A DNA stretch of 64,000 bases from JAAZLS01 sp964463285 (lineage in GTDB: Bacteria; Bacillota; Dethiobacteria; DTU022). Position 1 is the stretch's first letter. Each line of letters begins with the position of its first letter. Made by a program: the position numbers and the translations under genes. Where the stretch lies: assembly GCA_964463285.1 (NCBI GenBank), contig CAYXBB010000005.1:1-64000 (forward strand), given 5' to 3'. The notes under the pieces were generated by a model, which saw nothing but the letters and a program-made list of their open reading frames with translations, was not told the origin of the DNA and searched no databases. Shown here in pieces: positions 14,273-23,112 of the stretch.

Positions 14273-15337
14273 ATGGTGGAGATTGAGATCGATCAAAGGG
14301 TATTTATAACCGGCAATGAGGTGGTGGCCAGGGCGGCGCTGGCTGCCGGGGCCGGTTATTTATTTGGATATCCGATTACTCCCCAGAATGAAATTATGCA
14401 CCACTGGCGCTGCCTGGCTCCGGAAAAGGGGCGGGGATTTTTGCAGACCGAGGACGAGCTGTCGGCGGGTTTTGCCGTTATAGGGGCGGTTCTGACCGGT
14501 AAAATTGCCTTTTCGGCCACCGCCGGTCCGGGGACCGTTTTGTTTCAGGAACCATTGTCGATGGCCGAAGCGATGCGCCTGCCGATGGTGATTATCGTCC
14601 AGCAACGAGGGGGGCCTTCTACTGCTACGGTAATCTATTCCCAGCAAGAGGTAACCCTAACCTGTTTCGGTGGAAACGGAGAGGGATTGAGAATTGTCTA
14701 TTCCACCGGCAGCCACCAAGAACTGTATGATTACACCATCAAGGCATTTCAAAATGCCTGGAGGTACCGCTTCCCGGTAATTGTACTCGGAGACGGCTAC
14801 CAGGCCAAGATGCGCGAGGATCTGGTGCTTCATGATCCCTCACTGCAAGAAAACAATCTAATTCCCAACAAACCTATAATCGGACAAGGGGAGGTAGTTC
14901 ACCTGCAAAATGCTTTTAGCGTAGAAGAGGAGTTGGGAGAAAAGCTGAGGAGGGATCTGGCGGATTACAAACGGATAGTTCCGGAGCTGGTAGAACATGA
15001 GTTCTGGGGTCAGCCCGGAGGAGAGCTTCTAGTGGTGGCCCATGGTATAGTTGGCCGGGCTGCTCGTCAGGCGGTTAAAGAACTACGGGCATCGGGCCGG
15101 GGAGTAAATTTATTTCGTCCGATAACCCTTCGCCCTTTTCCGGAAGAAGCCCTGGCCCGAGCTTGCCGGCACAGTGGGAACTCGGTGCTGGTAGCGGAAT
15201 CGGCGGAAGGCCAGTTGGGGCGCATGACCAGACTGGCACTGGCCGATCAGCAGGTAGACCTACACACTTTCCGTTCTTTTTACCGGCCAGGGTTAGGAAT
15301 TACCTCTGAGGAGATCCGGAAGGCGGTGATATCATGA
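14273..15337 (+). CDS. 2-oxoacid:ferredoxin oxidoreductase, alpha subunit
   Basis: This is the alpha subunit (KorA/VorB-like) of a four-gene thiamine-PP enzyme that oxidises a 2-oxoacid to acyl-CoA with reduction of ferredoxin. GNEVVARAALAAGAGYLFGY and PITPQNEIMHHW are the N-terminal pyrimidine-domain signature. FSATAGPGTVLFQEPLSMAE and MVIIVQQRGGPSTAT follow, and the transketolase C-terminal domain comes after residue 240. ATG 14273 sits behind GGGGTGGAG and gives the standard N-terminus; 14213 would add 20 residues. It overlaps the beta gene by 4 bases. Whether the substrate is 2-oxoglutarate or a branched-chain oxoacid cannot be told. Confidence 0.92.
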   Translation: MVEIEIDQRVFITGNEVVARAALAAGAGYLFGYPITPQNEIMHHWRCLAPEKGRGFLQTEDELSAGFAVIGAVLTGKIAFSATAGPGTVLFQEPLSMAEAMRLPMVIIVQQRGGPSTATVIYSQQEVTLTCFGGNGEGLRIVYSTGSHQELYDYTIKAFQNAWRYRFPVIVLGDGYQAKMREDLVLHDPSLQENNLIPNKPIIGQGEVVHLQNAFSVEEELGEKLRRDLADYKRIVPELVEHEFWGQPGGELLVVAHGIVGRAARQAVKELRASGRGVNLFRPITLRPFPEEALARACRHSGNSVLVAESAEGQLGRMTRLALADQQVDLHTFRSFYRPGLGITSEEIRKAVIS

Positions 15338-16095
15338 GCGAGATTTCCATGCCCCGTTGTTATAATACCGATAGCAAACCCCACCGGTTTTGCCCCGGTT
15401 GCGGCCATGGCTTGGTTTTAAAGGCTTTGGGGATGGCCATAGATGAGCTGAATATTTCCTCCCGGACGGTATTTGCCTGTGATATCGGTTGTTCCCTTTT
15501 GGCCTGGAATTTTTTTAATATGGATTCCCTGCAAACTCACCACGGGCGAACTGTTCCAGTAATGGTGGGGTTAAAACGGGCCGCCCCGGAGCTGGTAGCA
15601 GTGGTCTACATGGGAGACGGGGGAGGGTATGCCATCGGACTGCAGCACCTGGTGAGCGCAGCACTGCGCAACGACTCGATCACCGTGATCCTGGTGAATA
15701 ACACCACCTATGCCATGACCGGAGGGCAGATGGCCCCCACCACCCTGGCCGGGCAGAAGACCGAAACTACCCCCGAAGGGCGGGATACCGGGGAAACCGG
15801 AAGACCGTTTAGGGGTCCGGAGGCATTGATGGCGATTGCCTCGCCGGACAGCTATCTGACCCGGGGGACAGTGGCCAATATTCCCCGCCTGAAAAAAATG
15901 ATTCGCAAAGGGTTGGAGACACAACTTAAAGGAAATTTTGCATTTATAGAAGCCCTTTCCACCTGCCCCACCAACTGGAGGACCAATGCCGCCGGCACCT
16001 GGGGTTTCCTGGAACACCAAATGAGTGAATATTACCGGGTGGGTGAAATGGTAGTAAAAAAGGAGCAGGCAGAGTTATGTGGCACTGGAAGATAG
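15334..16095 (+). CDS. 2-oxoacid:ferredoxin oxidoreductase, beta subunit
   Basis: This is the TPP-binding beta subunit. It has FCPGCGHGLVLKAL at about 19-32 (first cluster ligands) and VFACDIGCSLLAWN near 48. The thiamine-PP binding motif is MGDGGGYAIGLQHLV...VNNTTYAMTGGQM at about 93-132. A late Cys is in ALSTCPTNWRTNA. The 253-residue length is typical. It starts with ATGAGC inside the end of the alpha gene, and the gamma gene begins before it ends, so all four subunits are translationally coupled. Confidence 0.93.
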   Translation: MSEISMPRCYNTDSKPHRFCPGCGHGLVLKALGMAIDELNISSRTVFACDIGCSLLAWNFFNMDSLQTHHGRTVPVMVGLKRAAPELVAVVYMGDGGGYAIGLQHLVSAALRNDSITVILVNNTTYAMTGGQMAPTTLAGQKTETTPEGRDTGETGRPFRGPEALMAIASPDSYLTRGTVANIPRLKKMIRKGLETQLKGNFAFIEALSTCPTNWRTNAAGTWGFLEHQMSEYYRVGEMVVKKEQAELCGTGR

Positions 16096-16769
16096 TGGCT
16101 GCCGGGGAGGGGGGGCAGGGGGTGCAGTCGATGGCCGAATCTCTGGCACTGGCTGCGCACCGGGGAGGCTGGAGGGCCTTATACATGCCCAATTTCGGCA
16201 TAGAGCAGCGGGGGGGAATTTCCCTGGCTTTTGTGCAGTTATCCCGGGAAGAAATCGGATCGCCTAAGTTCCTTACCGCCAACCTGGTAATAGTGTTAAG
16301 CCGCCGCTCCTTCGAGCGCTGTCGCCAGTACATGGATTCAAGAACAGTTATTCTATATGACAGTTCGCTTATCCAACCTCCCGAGGTGGCGGATCAGGTG
16401 GTGGGACTGCAGTCATACGAAACTTCGACGCCGGAGGCCTTCCCTCTGGATACGGGTATTAAACCGGAAAGGGAAAGCCCGAAAGTTGCACCTGCCAAAC
16501 AACTAGTGGCTATTCCTGCTGCGGAGTTGGCCCGCCGAAAGTTGCATCCCCGGGCATTTAATATGATCATCCTGGGAGCTGCTGCAGCTTTGCTGGATGC
16601 GGTTAGCCTGAACGGGCTTAGGGAGGCACTGGAAGAAAAACTATCTCGTTATTTTAAACGGGATCCCAAACTCAGGGAGCAAAATTTCCAGGGGCTGGAG
16701 CTAGGATTTGAACTGGCTTTTCGCGAGAAGACCCTTCGTCCCCGGTTACAGGAGGTCTTGGACCATTAA
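16077..16769 (+). CDS. 2-oxoacid:ferredoxin oxidoreductase, gamma subunit
   Basis: This is the gamma subunit of the pyruvate ferredoxin/flavodoxin oxidoreductase gamma family. It has AAGEGGQGVQSMAESLALAA (nucleotide-like loop), YMPNFGIEQRGGISLAFVQL, and the C-terminal HPRAFNMIILGAAAALLDAV typical of the family. At 230 residues it is slightly longer than usual owing to an insertion around residues 118-145. It starts 19 bases inside the beta gene after AAAAAGGAGC. Downstream ferredoxin-subunit gene overlaps its stop. Confidence 0.92.
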   Translation: MWHWKIVAAGEGGQGVQSMAESLALAAHRGGWRALYMPNFGIEQRGGISLAFVQLSREEIGSPKFLTANLVIVLSRRSFERCRQYMDSRTVILYDSSLIQPPEVADQVVGLQSYETSTPEAFPLDTGIKPERESPKVAPAKQLVAIPAAELARRKLHPRAFNMIILGAAAALLDAVSLNGLREALEEKLSRYFKRDPKLREQNFQGLELGFELAFREKTLRPRLQEVLDH

Positions 16770-17028
16770 AACTTTTGCTCGTCTAGAAACTCAGGGAAAA
16801 AAAGCCCGCGTTGCCGTATCTCCGGACCTATGTAAGGGTTGTGGCTTGTGTGTGGAAAAATGCCCTTCCCAGGTGCTGGATTGGTCGGACATACTGGGGG
16901 TATATGGAACCGTAATTGTAGAGCCGAAGCGTATTGAGCGCTGCACGGGTTGCCGGCTGTGTCAGCTGTTTTGTCCGGACAACGCGATCGACGTTATCCG
17001 GGAAAGAAAAGACGATGAGCCGGATTGA
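16765..17028 (+). CDS. 2-oxoacid:ferredoxin oxidoreductase, delta (2x4Fe-4S) subunit
   Basis: This is the electron-transfer subunit with two [4Fe-4S] cluster motifs: CKGCGLCVEKCPSQVLDW and CTGCRLCQLFCPDNAIDV. The frame has no ATG, GTG or TTG near the expected N-terminus. The best-placed codon is ATT 16765-16767, nine bases after AGGAGG and overlapping the TAA of the gamma gene, giving 87 residues. A TTG at 16708 inside the gamma gene is the alternative. If ATT is used, expression would be initiation-factor sensitive as with other ATT-start genes. It ends the operon; a convergent gene lies 38 bases on. Confidence 0.88.
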   Translation: MKTFARLETQGKKARVAVSPDLCKGCGLCVEKCPSQVLDWSDILGVYGTVIVEPKRIERCTGCRLCQLFCPDNAIDVIRERKDDEPD

Positions 17029-17066
17029 GAAAAAGAAGTCCCTAAATCCTATCTCCACTTCGAAGG

Positions 17067-17693
17067 CTACGGGGAGGCAAGACAAGATTTCATGGCACCT
17101 ATTACCATACCGGGCAGGTGAGCATAATCCTCGGTAGGCAAGTAGGAAGAAGCGCTGCTGTCAAATAAGATATTGGCGGAAGGTGGGAACTCCTCGTCTC
17201 CCGCCCAGAGGGTAAAAGAAATGGGAACCCGGGGCAACACCGGTATAACCAGGTTAGTCCCGGTTAAAGGCCCCGGATGGCCGCCCAGGGCCCGGGCGGA
17301 AGAGCAAAATAAGCGGGGATGGCAGCCGAATATCTTAATAAAAGGGTCTATGGCCCGTTTCCGGAAAGGCACCATGTATATATCACCTCCCGGCAGTTGC
17401 CGAAAAGAGATCCATTCACCTGAAAGCTCCTTCCCATCGGCGGTAACCAGATAATGTAATATAATAATAGAGGGGTAAACCGGGGCCTTTGCTCCGTGAG
17501 CCAGGTAAATTTCTCCTTCGGGGAAAGTGATTCGATATTCCCTGTCCAAGAAATTCAATTTAAAGATTTGCTGATCGCGATCAAAAGGAATTTGGCTGCA
17601 TTTTGCCACCTTTTCCGGTTCACGGGTAGCCAGCAGCCCTGCAGCCTGCCGGCGGGTGTTTTCCAAATTCAAGTAGGAAGAACCTGAAGCCAT
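17067..17693 (-). CDS. DUF3786-family protein
   Basis: This 208-residue protein reads as DUF3786, found mostly in anaerobic clostridia and deltaproteobacteria. The segments LDREYRITFPEGEIYLAHGA and IIILHYLVTADGKELSGEWI are typical, with WISFRQLPGGDIY and a FTLWAGDEEFPPSANILFD block near the C-terminus. Soluble, with no signal peptide or Cys cluster. Function is not known. It is monocistronic and convergent with the oxidoreductase operon. Confidence 0.85.
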   Translation of the reverse strand: MASGSSYLNLENTRRQAAGLLATREPEKVAKCSQIPFDRDQQIFKLNFLDREYRITFPEGEIYLAHGAKAPVYPSIIILHYLVTADGKELSGEWISFRQLPGGDIYMVPFRKRAIDPFIKIFGCHPRLFCSSARALGGHPGPLTGTNLVIPVLPRVPISFTLWAGDEEFPPSANILFDSSASSYLPTEDYAHLPGMVIGAMKSCLASP

Positions 17694-17937
17694 TGTTTTT
17701 CAACCCCTTTATCTATTTATATTTTGAATACAATATTACAGAGGTTTAATGTGGGATGCAATTTATGTGCCGCCTTAAATAATTTTATTATATTATAACA
17801 TGCCTGCCGGTTTATAATAGGGGGCGGCTTCCATGCCGCCCCCTATAGATCCAACCTTGATTTATAGAGACGGGCCCTGCACCTGCCCATGCAGGAAGAT
17901 GAGGAAGTAAAAGCGAATGTAAAAAAATAGTTGGGAA

Positions 17938-18429
17938 GTGATCGCGGTTAGCTGCTATCTGGTAAGCGCCTGTTTGTTGGGGATAAATTGCCGTTTTGAT
18001 GGAGGGAATAACTTGCATCCCGACATTGTTAACTTAACCGGGGGGCATGTTCTGATCCCGGTATGCCCGGAACAGTTGGGGGGGCTTCCCACTCCCCGGG
18101 CCCCGGCCGAGATTCAAGGGGGCGATGGTTACCTGGTACTGGCGGGGAAGGCAAGGGTGATAAATGCTGCCGGGGCGGATGTCACCGCTCATTTTCTACG
18201 GGGAGCCGGGCAAATCGGGAAACTGGCCAAAATTTATCGGGCCAAAGGCGCCATCTTAAAAGAAAGAAGTCCCTCTTGCGGGACAAGCGAAATTTATAAC
18301 GGGAGTTTCCAACATGAATTGATGGGAGGTTGCGGAGTTACGACGGCCTTCCTTATAAGCCGTGGCCTAACGGTAATCAGTGAGCAAAACGATATCGGCA
18401 ACTATCTTTGTCGGGGTCGCCGATGCTAG
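17938..18429 (+). CDS. DUF523 protein (YbbK-like)
   Basis: This 163-residue DUF523 protein has the family motifs: SACLLGINCRFDGGNN near 10-25, IPVCPEQLGGLPTPRAPAEI at about 40-60 and LKERSPSCGTSEIYNG at about 103-118. The Cys residues in these motifs suggest a metal or cluster site. Function is unproven. GTG 17938 follows TTGGGAA. The upstream gap (17694-17937) holds AT-rich promoter-like sequence and no gene. A terminator follows directly. Confidence 0.88.
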   Translation: MIAVSCYLVSACLLGINCRFDGGNNLHPDIVNLTGGHVLIPVCPEQLGGLPTPRAPAEIQGGDGYLVLAGKARVINAAGADVTAHFLRGAGQIGKLAKIYRAKGAILKERSPSCGTSEIYNGSFQHELMGGCGVTTAFLISRGLTVISEQNDIGNYLCRGRRC

Positions 18430-18445
18430 TGTAAGGCCGCAGGCC

Positions 18446-18469
18446 AAACCCGGGTAAATCCCCGGGTTT
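18446..18469 (+). terminator. Hairpin after the DUF523 gene
   Basis: AAACCCGGG pairs with CCCGGGTTT across a 6-base loop, 17 bases after the stop codon. The T-run is short (three), so termination may be incomplete. Confidence 0.65.
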
Positions 18470-18502
18470 CCCTCAATACTACTGTTTCTAGGTTCGGTTT
18501 AG

Positions 18503-18531
18503 TTGACACTGGGTAGTGGGTTTGCTATGAT
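18503..18531 (+). promoter_or_regulatory. Sigma-A promoter of guaB
   Basis: TTGACA (18503-18508) and TATGAT (18526-18531) are separated by 17 bp, with the start codon about 45 bases downstream. No purine riboswitch fits in the short leader. Confidence 0.85.
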
Positions 18532-18579
18532 CTTTTTAAAAATAAAATTATAACATTGCCCAGAGAGGGGAAAGCTGTA

Positions 18580-20031
18580 GTGGATAAATTTTCCGGGGAA
18601 GGCCTGACCTTTGATGATGTATTGCTGGTCCCCAATAAATCAAGGGTACTGCCCAGGGATGTAGATGTTGCTACCAGTATTACCCGTGAGATCAAACTGA
18701 ATATTCCCCTTGCTTCGGCCGGTATGGATACGGTTACCGAATCCCGGATGGCTATTGCTATGGCTCGGGAAGGCGGCATCGGGGTTATTCATCGCAACAT
18801 GCCTATATCCCGGCAGGCTGAGGAAGTTGATAAAGTTAAACGCTCTGAGCACGGGGTAATTACCGATCCGTTTTGTCTTTCCCCTGATCATACAGTTAAT
18901 GATGCTGCTGCTTTAATGGAGCGTTATCGTATTTCCGGTGTGCCTATCACTGTAGGCTCGAAACTAGTGGGGATAATCACCAACCGGGATCTGCGTTTTG
19001 AAGAGGACTATACCAAACCGATTAAAGAGGTTATGACCCGGGAAGGGCTGGTTACTGCCCCGGAAGGTACTACCTTGAATCAGGCTCAGGGGATATTACG
19101 CCGCCATAAGGTAGAAAAACTGCCTATAGTGGACACCCAATTTAATCTGAAGGGTCTTATTACTATTAAAGATATTGAAAAGGCCATTCAATATCCCAGA
19201 TCGTCCAAAGATAGCGCCGGCCGGTTGTTGGCGGCGGCGGCGATTGGGGTGGGCGGCGATGCTCTGCACAGGGCGGAGGCGCTGGAGGCGGCGGGAGTAG
19301 ACGTTTTGGTGATCGATACTGCTCATGGTCATTCAGTGCTGGTGTTGGATTTTGTTAAGCAAATACGAAAAAAATTTCCGTTGCTTCAGATTGTGGCCGG
19401 TAATGTGGCTACCGGGGAAGGGACCCGTGATTTGATCAAAGCAGGAGCAGACGGGATCAAGGTTGGAGTGGGGCCGGGTTCTATTTGCACCACCCGGGTG
19501 GTGGCCGGCATTGGGGTTCCTCAAATAACGGCCATTTACGAATCGTACCTGGTGGCCCGGGAGTTTGAAGTACCGGTGATTGCCGACGGCGGGGTAAAAT
19601 ATTCAGGTGATATCACCAAAGCAATTGCTGCCGGGGGGAGCGTAACAATGATCGGCAGTTTATTTGCAGGAACCGAAGAAAGCCCTGGGGAGCTGGAGAT
19701 TTACCAGGGCCGAAGCTATAAAACCTACCGCGGCATGGGCTCGCTGGGAGCCTTAAAACAAGGGGGCCGGGATCGTTATTTTCAAGATCAGGAACAAAAG
19801 CTGGTTCCGGAGGGAATCGAAGGCCGGGTGCCTTTCCGGGGAACAGTAGGGGATATAGTATATCAGCTTATCGGGGGCCTGCGGGCGGGAATGGGCTACT
19901 GCGGGGTAAAGGACCTGGCAGAGCTTCAACAAAAGTCCAGGTTTGTCAAGATTACCGGTTCAGGCCTGCTGGAAAGCCATCCCCATAGCGTGCAAATCAC
20001 CAAGGAGGCTCCCAATTACAGCTTTCAGTAG
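18580..20031 (+). CDS. guaB: IMP dehydrogenase
   Basis: GuaB oxidises IMP to XMP, the first committed step of GTP synthesis. LTFDDVLLVPNKS opens the barrel. Two CBS domains occupy about residues 90-205 (ISGVPITVGSKLVGIITNRD and KVEKLPIVDTQFNLKGLITI). The catalytic loop is GVGPGSICTTRVVAGIGVPQ with the active Cys, and RYRGMGS-type flap residues are represented by YKTYRGMGSLGAL. GTG 18580 follows GAGGGGAAAG; an in-frame TTG at 18556 is less likely. Full length, about 483 residues. It has its own promoter and terminator. Confidence 0.97.
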   Translation: MDKFSGEGLTFDDVLLVPNKSRVLPRDVDVATSITREIKLNIPLASAGMDTVTESRMAIAMAREGGIGVIHRNMPISRQAEEVDKVKRSEHGVITDPFCLSPDHTVNDAAALMERYRISGVPITVGSKLVGIITNRDLRFEEDYTKPIKEVMTREGLVTAPEGTTLNQAQGILRRHKVEKLPIVDTQFNLKGLITIKDIEKAIQYPRSSKDSAGRLLAAAAIGVGGDALHRAEALEAAGVDVLVIDTAHGHSVLVLDFVKQIRKKFPLLQIVAGNVATGEGTRDLIKAGADGIKVGVGPGSICTTRVVAGIGVPQITAIYESYLVAREFEVPVIADGGVKYSGDITKAIAAGGSVTMIGSLFAGTEESPGELEIYQGRSYKTYRGMGSLGALKQGGRDRYFQDQEQKLVPEGIEGRVPFRGTVGDIVYQLIGGLRAGMGYCGVKDLAELQQKSRFVKITGSGLLESHPHSVQITKEAPNYSFQ

Positions 20032-20053
20032 GCCGGGAAACAAAGAAAGCGTT

Positions 20054-20083
20054 CCGTAGGAAGTGTTGTCCCTACGGTTTTTT
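20054..20083 (+). terminator. Rho-independent terminator of guaB
   Basis: CCGTAGG pairs with CCTACGG around a 10-base loop and is followed by six T. Confidence 0.88.
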
Positions 20084-20149
20084 GTACCATGAGTAGGGCC
20101 GGCTCAGGACAGAGGGAACCAAGGATAACAGAAAGGCGCATTTATTTAG

Positions 20150-20767
20150 ATGATTATCTCTTTTGAGGGGATTGATGGTTCGGGAAAGACTACCCAGGCC
20201 GGACTGTTAGCGGAAACACTGGCAGATTTAAAACTGTGTCCTTTGCTGATAAGAGAGCCGGGGGGAACGACGACTGGGGAAGAGATCCGGGGAATTTTGT
20301 TGAATCGGCGCCTAACTATCTCCATGGAAACGGAAATCTTGCTTTATACCGCCGCCCGGACGGAGCTGTACAAGCAGATAATCCACCCGGCAATTAAAGC
20401 GGGGCGGCTAGTAATTTGTGATCGCTATGTTGATTCCAGCCTGGCCTATCAGGGTTATGGCCTGGGAGGAGATCTTAATTGGATTCGGGATCTAAACCAC
20501 CGGGTGACCGGAGGCCTTTGGCCGGAAATGACCTTTTTGTTGGATTTGCCGGCAGAGAAAGCAATCTCCAGACGCTCCGACTCCGCGGATCGGATAGAAC
20601 AAAGGAAAATTGGCTATCATCAAAGGGTGCGTTGGGGATACCTGGATTTAGCCTCTCATGAGCCGGAGCGGTTTATAATCCTTAATGGATTGTGGCCGGT
20701 AGAAAAGCTTCAGCAGGCAATTTGGAAGCAGTTCCGACAGCACTACCCGGCCCTGGTGAATAGATAA
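20150..20767 (+). CDS. tmk: Thymidylate kinase
   Basis: Tmk phosphorylates dTMP to dTDP. P-loop FEGIDGSGKTTQAGLL lies at residues 5-20, the DR-Y motif in CDRYVDSSLAYQGYG and the LID region around DSADRIEQRKIGYHQRV. At 205 residues it is normal. The start has only a weak ribosome site. It begins the tmk-holB-ricT operon, with stop and next start overlapping (TAATG). Confidence 0.96.
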   Translation: MIISFEGIDGSGKTTQAGLLAETLADLKLCPLLIREPGGTTTGEEIRGILLNRRLTISMETEILLYTAARTELYKQIIHPAIKAGRLVICDRYVDSSLAYQGYGLGGDLNWIRDLNHRVTGGLWPEMTFLLDLPAEKAISRRSDSADRIEQRKIGYHQRVRWGYLDLASHEPERFIILNGLWPVEKLQQAIWKQFRQHYPALVNR

Positions 20768-21750
20768 TGGCCTTCAGGGACCTGGTGGGGCAACAGGAGC
20801 TGCGGAAGGCACTGTTAAACGAGCTGGAGGCGGGGACATTGAGCCAGGTTACTTTGCTCACCGGCCCGGTCGACAGCGGTAAACAGAGGTGGGGAACTGC
20901 TTTGGCCCGGGCAATTCTTTGCCCGGCAGGCACCAACCGCCCTTGTGGAGCCTGCCTGTCCTGCCGACAGTTCGATACCGGCAACAACCCTCATTTTTTC
21001 TTGTTAAAACCTGCCGGACGCTGGTTGAAGATAGACCAAATTCGTGATATAAGGCCTAAATTTTATTTGATCAGCCCGGAGGGTGAACGCCGGGTGTTGC
21101 TGATCCGGGAAGCCGACCGGATGACCCCTGAAGCGGGCTCTTCGCTTTTAAAATTACTGGAAGAGCCTCCAGAAAAATTATTTATTATTTTAACCAGCTC
21201 TCGCCCGGAAAATCTATTAAGCACGATTGTTTCTCGCTGCCGGCGTTATGCTTTAAAGCTATTAACTCTAGACGAAATTGATTCGATGTTAAGGGGCCTC
21301 CCGGAATTTTCGGAAATAAATGCAGATCTAATCTCTCGCTTGAGTCACGGTCTTCCAGGCCGGGCCCTGGCCCTGGCCCGAGATTCTGCGTTAGAAGAGC
21401 GGGTTAAGCAGGCGATCGAACTGGCCCTGAAATTGGCCTCCCCATCGACAGCGGAGCGTGATCTTTTTCGTCTGGCGCAGGTGTTGGCAGGGAGGAAAGA
21501 TCTGCTACCCTTATTGGAGCTAATATTTATGTATTATCGAGATCTTTTAATCTGGTTGTTATCCGGCAGATCAGATTTATTGGTTTTTCCGGGTTGTCCT
21601 GATCCGCTTCGGATTTCAGCTGGTGTTCTGGAACAGTGCCTGGAGATCATAAACCGGGCCATAAGATCGATTGCTTTTACCAACGCCCATCAGCAGCTTG
21701 CTCTGGAGGCGATGATTATTTCATTACGGAGGAGGCTTACCGGTGCCTAA
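20767..21750 (+). CDS. holB: DNA polymerase III delta' subunit
   Basis: HolB is the clamp-loader subunit delta'. FRDLVGQQELRKALLNEL is the N-terminal signature. The P-loop-like GPVDSGKQRWGTALARAI is degenerate in part, as is normal for delta'. The zinc module CGACLSCRQF lies near 58-67, and the DExx region is READRMTPEAGSSLLKLLEE with SRCRRYALKLL after it. Length is 327 residues. Overlaps tmk by one base and the following ricT gene by eight. Confidence 0.93.
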   Translation: MAFRDLVGQQELRKALLNELEAGTLSQVTLLTGPVDSGKQRWGTALARAILCPAGTNRPCGACLSCRQFDTGNNPHFFLLKPAGRWLKIDQIRDIRPKFYLISPEGERRVLLIREADRMTPEAGSSLLKLLEEPPEKLFIILTSSRPENLLSTIVSRCRRYALKLLTLDEIDSMLRGLPEFSEINADLISRLSHGLPGRALALARDSALEERVKQAIELALKLASPSTAERDLFRLAQVLAGRKDLLPLLELIFMYYRDLLIWLLSGRSDLLVFPGCPDPLRISAGVLEQCLEIINRAIRSIAFTNAHQQLALEAMIISLRRRLTGA

Positions 21751-22546
21751 GGTAACTGGAATACGTTTCCGGCGAGCCGGAAAAATATATTATTTTGATC
21801 CCGGCACCCTGGATATTAAAGAAAGCGAACGGGTAATTGTAGAAACCTCCCGGGGGATTGAGCTGGGTGAAGTGGCTATTGCGGGAAGGGAGATAGATGA
21901 ATCGGAGCTGATCTTGCCGTTAAAAAAAGTTGTGCGGAAGGCTACAGAAGAAGATCGGGCCAAAGCCTGTGAAAACCGCAACCTGGAGGCGGAAAGCATG
22001 CAAAAATGCCAACAGCAGATTGAGCGCCACCAGTTGGAGATGAAGCTAATCAGTGCGGAGTACACTTTTGATCGCAGTAAAATCCTGTTTTATTTTACTT
22101 CCGAAGGGAGGGTTGATTTCAGGGAACTTGTAAAAGACCTGGCTTCTATTTTTCGCACCAGGATAGAACTGAGGCAGATTGGGGTTAGGGATGAAGCCAA
22201 ACTATTAGGCGGGATCGGTCCCTGTGGCCGATCTGTTTGTTGTGTCTCATTTATGGACGAATTTGAGCCGGTATCCATCCGCATGGCCAAGGATCAAAAT
22301 CTCTCTTTAAATCCCAGCAAAATTTCCGGAGTCTGCGGCCGGTTAATGTGCTGCCTGCGATTTGAAATGGAGGCTTATGAAGATAACCGGCAAGATATAC
22401 CCCGGCCCGGAGACAAAGTACTAACCCCGGAAGGGGAGGGAAAGGTAGAGGGGATTCACGCCGCCGGAAAAATTGTCAGGGTGAGGTTGTCGGAAAGCGG
22501 GCACAATCGGGAATTCCCCAAGGAAGAGGTTGATCGGTTAGAATAA
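21743..22546 (+). CDS. ricT: PSP1-domain protein RicT (YaaT)
   Basis: This is the PSP1/RicT protein, part of the RicT-RicA-RicF complex that affects RNase Y activity, sporulation and competence in Bacillus. It has 267 residues. The Cys-rich iron-sulphur ligands are seen in GGIGPCGRSVCCVSFM and SGVCGRLMCCLRFEM. The N-terminus VTGIRFRRAGKIYYFDPG is typical. Overlaps holB, so translation is coupled. Confidence 0.94.
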   Translation: MPKVTGIRFRRAGKIYYFDPGTLDIKESERVIVETSRGIELGEVAIAGREIDESELILPLKKVVRKATEEDRAKACENRNLEAESMQKCQQQIERHQLEMKLISAEYTFDRSKILFYFTSEGRVDFRELVKDLASIFRTRIELRQIGVRDEAKLLGGIGPCGRSVCCVSFMDEFEPVSIRMAKDQNLSLNPSKISGVCGRLMCCLRFEMEAYEDNRQDIPRPGDKVLTPEGEGKVEGIHAAGKIVRVRLSESGHNREFPKEEVDRLE

Positions 22547-22574
22547 ACGCTGCAGATAGGTTTCAGCAGCGTTT
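22545..22574 (+). terminator. Hairpin at the end of the tmk-holB-ricT operon
   Basis: AAACGCTGC pairs with GCAGCGTTT across a 12-base loop that begins at the ricT stop codon. No strong T-run follows, so efficiency is uncertain. Confidence 0.55.
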
Positions 22575-22655
22575 ACTTCGGCAATCTTATCAAAATAGTA
22601 TAATAAGTCTGGTATTAACAGCCAAATCTTCAACTAGGTTGCTGCGCGGGCAGAA

Positions 22656-22913
22656 TTAACTTTGATCCCGATTTAATGAGCCTATCTTGGCAACGCAATC
22701 CTGACATATTGCCCGGTTGTGAAAACGTTTAATGTTACTGGCATTTCCGCAGAATATGCAGGCCGGTTCGTATTTTTTGAGTACTATTTGCTCCTCATCC
22801 ACATAAATTTCCAAAGCATCCTTTACATCAATTCCCAGGGTTCTCCGAAGTTCAATGGGGATAACTACTCTTCCCAGCTCATCTACTCTTCGGACGATTC
22901 CGGTAGATTTCAA
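22656..22913 (-). CDS. abrB: AbrB-family transition regulator with zinc knuckle
   Basis: This 85-residue protein has the AbrB DNA-binding N-terminus MKSTGIVRRVDELGRVVIP followed by LRRTLGIDVKDALEIYVDEE. The C-terminal extension has four Cys (CIFCGNASNIKRFHNRAICQ, then DC), probably binding zinc. Bacillus AbrB represses post-exponential genes. Location between ricT/yaaT and metS matches Bacillus abrB. It is transcribed against its neighbours from the region 22914-23100. Confidence 0.9.
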   Translation of the reverse strand: MKSTGIVRRVDELGRVVIPIELRRTLGIDVKDALEIYVDEEQIVLKKYEPACIFCGNASNIKRFHNRAICQDCVAKIGSLNRDQS

Positions 22914-23112
22914 TGCGGTTCCTCCTTATTACATTTTTCGACAAATCCTGGTATAATTATACTAAAGTTTGTCATAAAAGCAATACAAAAACCGGAAATA
23001 ATAACTGCAGTGCGGTTAACAGAAGAAGAACATTGCTTTTCTTGAAGCCGGGGTCGGGGTTTGATATAATAATTTCATATTTTGGCCTGCCCGGGGTTAA
23101 GGAGGAACACCC

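Noticed and set aside
17173..17687. Plus-strand ORFs opposite the DUF3786 gene
   Set aside because: They are antisense shadows with no ribosome sites and no recognisable motifs.
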